Shown in pieces: positions 12,850-13,556 of a DNA stretch of 13,556 nt. Under the pieces are notes generated by a model, which had not been told where the DNA came from, did not search any database, and saw nothing but the letters and a program-made list of their open reading frames with translations. The stretch's first letter is position 1; each line of letters opens with the position of its first letter. Origin of the DNA: Streptomyces lydicus (GTDB lineage Bacteria; Actinomycetota; Actinomycetes; Streptomycetales; Streptomycetaceae). The translations under genes were made by a program, and so were the position numbers. The DNA lies in contig NZ_JNZA01000073.1 in NCBI RefSeq assembly GCF_000717345.1, positions 1 to 13,556 on the forward strand. The letters are read 5' to 3'.

Positions 12850-12892
12850 CGACAGGGCGGGCGCCCCGGGGGGTGGGGCGCCCGCCCTGTCG
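12850..12892. terminator. Shared bidirectional terminator, 18-bp perfect stem
   Basis: Bases 12850-12867 and 12875-12892 are exact reverse complements around the loop GGGGGGT. It sits between the convergent ferritin-like gene (stop at 12777) and sigma factor gene (stop at 12942) and should end both transcripts. There is no T tract. Confidence 0.8.
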
Positions 12893-12941
12893 TGTGGGCC
12901 ACTGGCGGGCTGCGGCCGAGCCTCCAAAGCTCCGGTCGGCG

Positions 12942-13556
12942 TCAGCGTTCGGTGAGCATGCCGGCGCGGAGCTTGGAGAGGGTGCGGCTGAGCAGGCGGG
13001 AGACGTGCATCTGGGAGACGCCCAGTTCCGCGCCGATCTCCGCCTGGGTGAGTTCCTGCCCGAAGCGCAGCTCGATGAGGCGGTGCTCCCGCGCGTTCAG
13101 CTTCTCCATCAGTGGGGCGAGGGTCTGGAGGTTCTCGACCTTCTCCATCGCCGGATCCTCTTCCCCGATGAGGTCGGCGACGGTACGGCTCTGCTCGGCC
13201 GGCGCGGAGTCGGCGGGGGTGTCCAGCGAGCCGGCGGTGTAGCCGTTGGCCGCGACGATGCCCTCGATGACCTCGTCCTCCGACAGGTTCAGGTGGTCGG
13301 AGAGTTCACGGACGGTGGGGTCGCGGTCGAGCTTGTTGTGCAGCAGTTCCTTGGCCTTCGCCAGGTCGCTGCGGAGCTCCTGCAGGCGGCGCGGGACGTG
13401 CACGGCCCATCCGGTGTCCCGGAAGAAGCGCTTCATCTCGCCGAGGATGTAGGGGATGGCGAAGGTGGAGAACTCCACCTCGCGGGTGAGGTCGAAGCGG
13501 TCGATGGCCTTGATCAGGCCGATGGTGCCGACCTGGACGATGTCCTCCATGTCGTC
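12942..13556 (-). CDS. SigB/SigF/SigG-family RNA polymerase sigma factor, 5' end outside window
   Basis: The frame is open to the right edge; 204 C-terminal residues are visible. It begins in region 2 (EDIVQVGTIGLIKAIDRFD, then FSTFAIPYILGEMKRFFRD for regions 2.3-2.4), continues through region 3 (VHVPRRLQELRSDL) and ends with region 4, whose helix-turn-helix is ELTQAEIGAELGVSQMHVSR. The GEMKRFFRD and VPRRLQEL blocks are characteristic of the general-stress and sporulation type sigma factors that streptomycetes hold in many copies (SigB, SigF, SigG and relatives) and that are usually controlled by anti-sigma/anti-anti-sigma partners, not visible here. Which paralog it is cannot be told. An ATG at 13550 is only an internal methionine. 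Confidence 0.92.
   Translation of the reverse strand, partial: DDMEDIVQVGTIGLIKAIDRFDLTREVEFSTFAIPYILGEMKRFFRDTGWAVHVPRRLQELRSDLAKAKELLHNKLDRDPTVRELSDHLNLSEDEVIEGIVAANGYTAGSLDTPADSAPAEQSRTVADLIGEEDPAMEKVENLQTLAPLMEKLNAREHRLIELRFGQELTQAEIGAELGVSQMHVSRLLSRTLSKLRAGMLTER

Overview
The window looks like chromosomal DNA of a Streptomyces-type actinomycete. It is very GC-rich, codons end mostly in G or C, GTG starts are common, and the gene families are typical of the genus: a TerD-domain protein, a GAF/PucR-type regulator, a CsbD protein, an MHS-family transporter and a SigB/SigF/SigG-type sigma factor. I see no tRNA, rRNA, CRISPR array, transposase, integrase or phage gene. All assignments come from reading motifs by eye; no database search was possible.

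Layout, left to right. (1) The 3' part of a proline-rich TerD-domain gene (+, cut by the left edge) converges on an HpnB-like membrane glycosyltransferase (-). (2) Three + strand genes follow: a glutamate/aspartate racemase-family protein, a two-helix membrane protein and a NUDIX hydrolase. Each seems to have its own promoter placed so that the mRNA would begin at the start codon. (3) A small lipoprotein (-) is divergent from a 3-hydroxybutyrate dehydrogenase (+). The dehydrogenase is followed, after a strong hairpin, by a large GAF plus PucR-type helix-turn-helix regulator and a CsbD stress-type protein. An MHS-family MFS transporter (-) converges on these across a 20-bp-stem terminator. (4) A GNAT acetyltransferase and a second NUDIX hydrolase lie on the - strand, each with a good Shine-Dalgarno. 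(5) On the + strand two tiny membrane proteins overlap by ATGA, and a heme-less bacterioferritin-like protein follows. (6) A SigB/SigF/SigG-family sigma factor (-, cut by the right edge) converges on the ferritin gene across an 18-bp-stem terminator.

How the genes may work together. The dehydrogenase, regulator and carboxylate-type transporter could form a ketone-body (3-hydroxybutyrate/acetoacetate) uptake and oxidation module; this is inferred from adjacency only. The CsbD protein, ferritin-like protein, small membrane proteins and general-stress-type sigma factor suggest a stress theme in the right half. The rest are isolated housekeeping or hypothetical genes.

The most interesting signals are regulatory. 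Four + strand genes share a TANNNT -10 box only 6-7 nt before the start codon with no Shine-Dalgarno. Perfect palindromes overlap two promoters: a 24-nt inverted repeat before the first NUDIX gene and a 14-bp palindrome before the lipoprotein. I found no clear new multi-gene system; the 3-hydroxybutyrate module and the palindromic promoters are the best leads.
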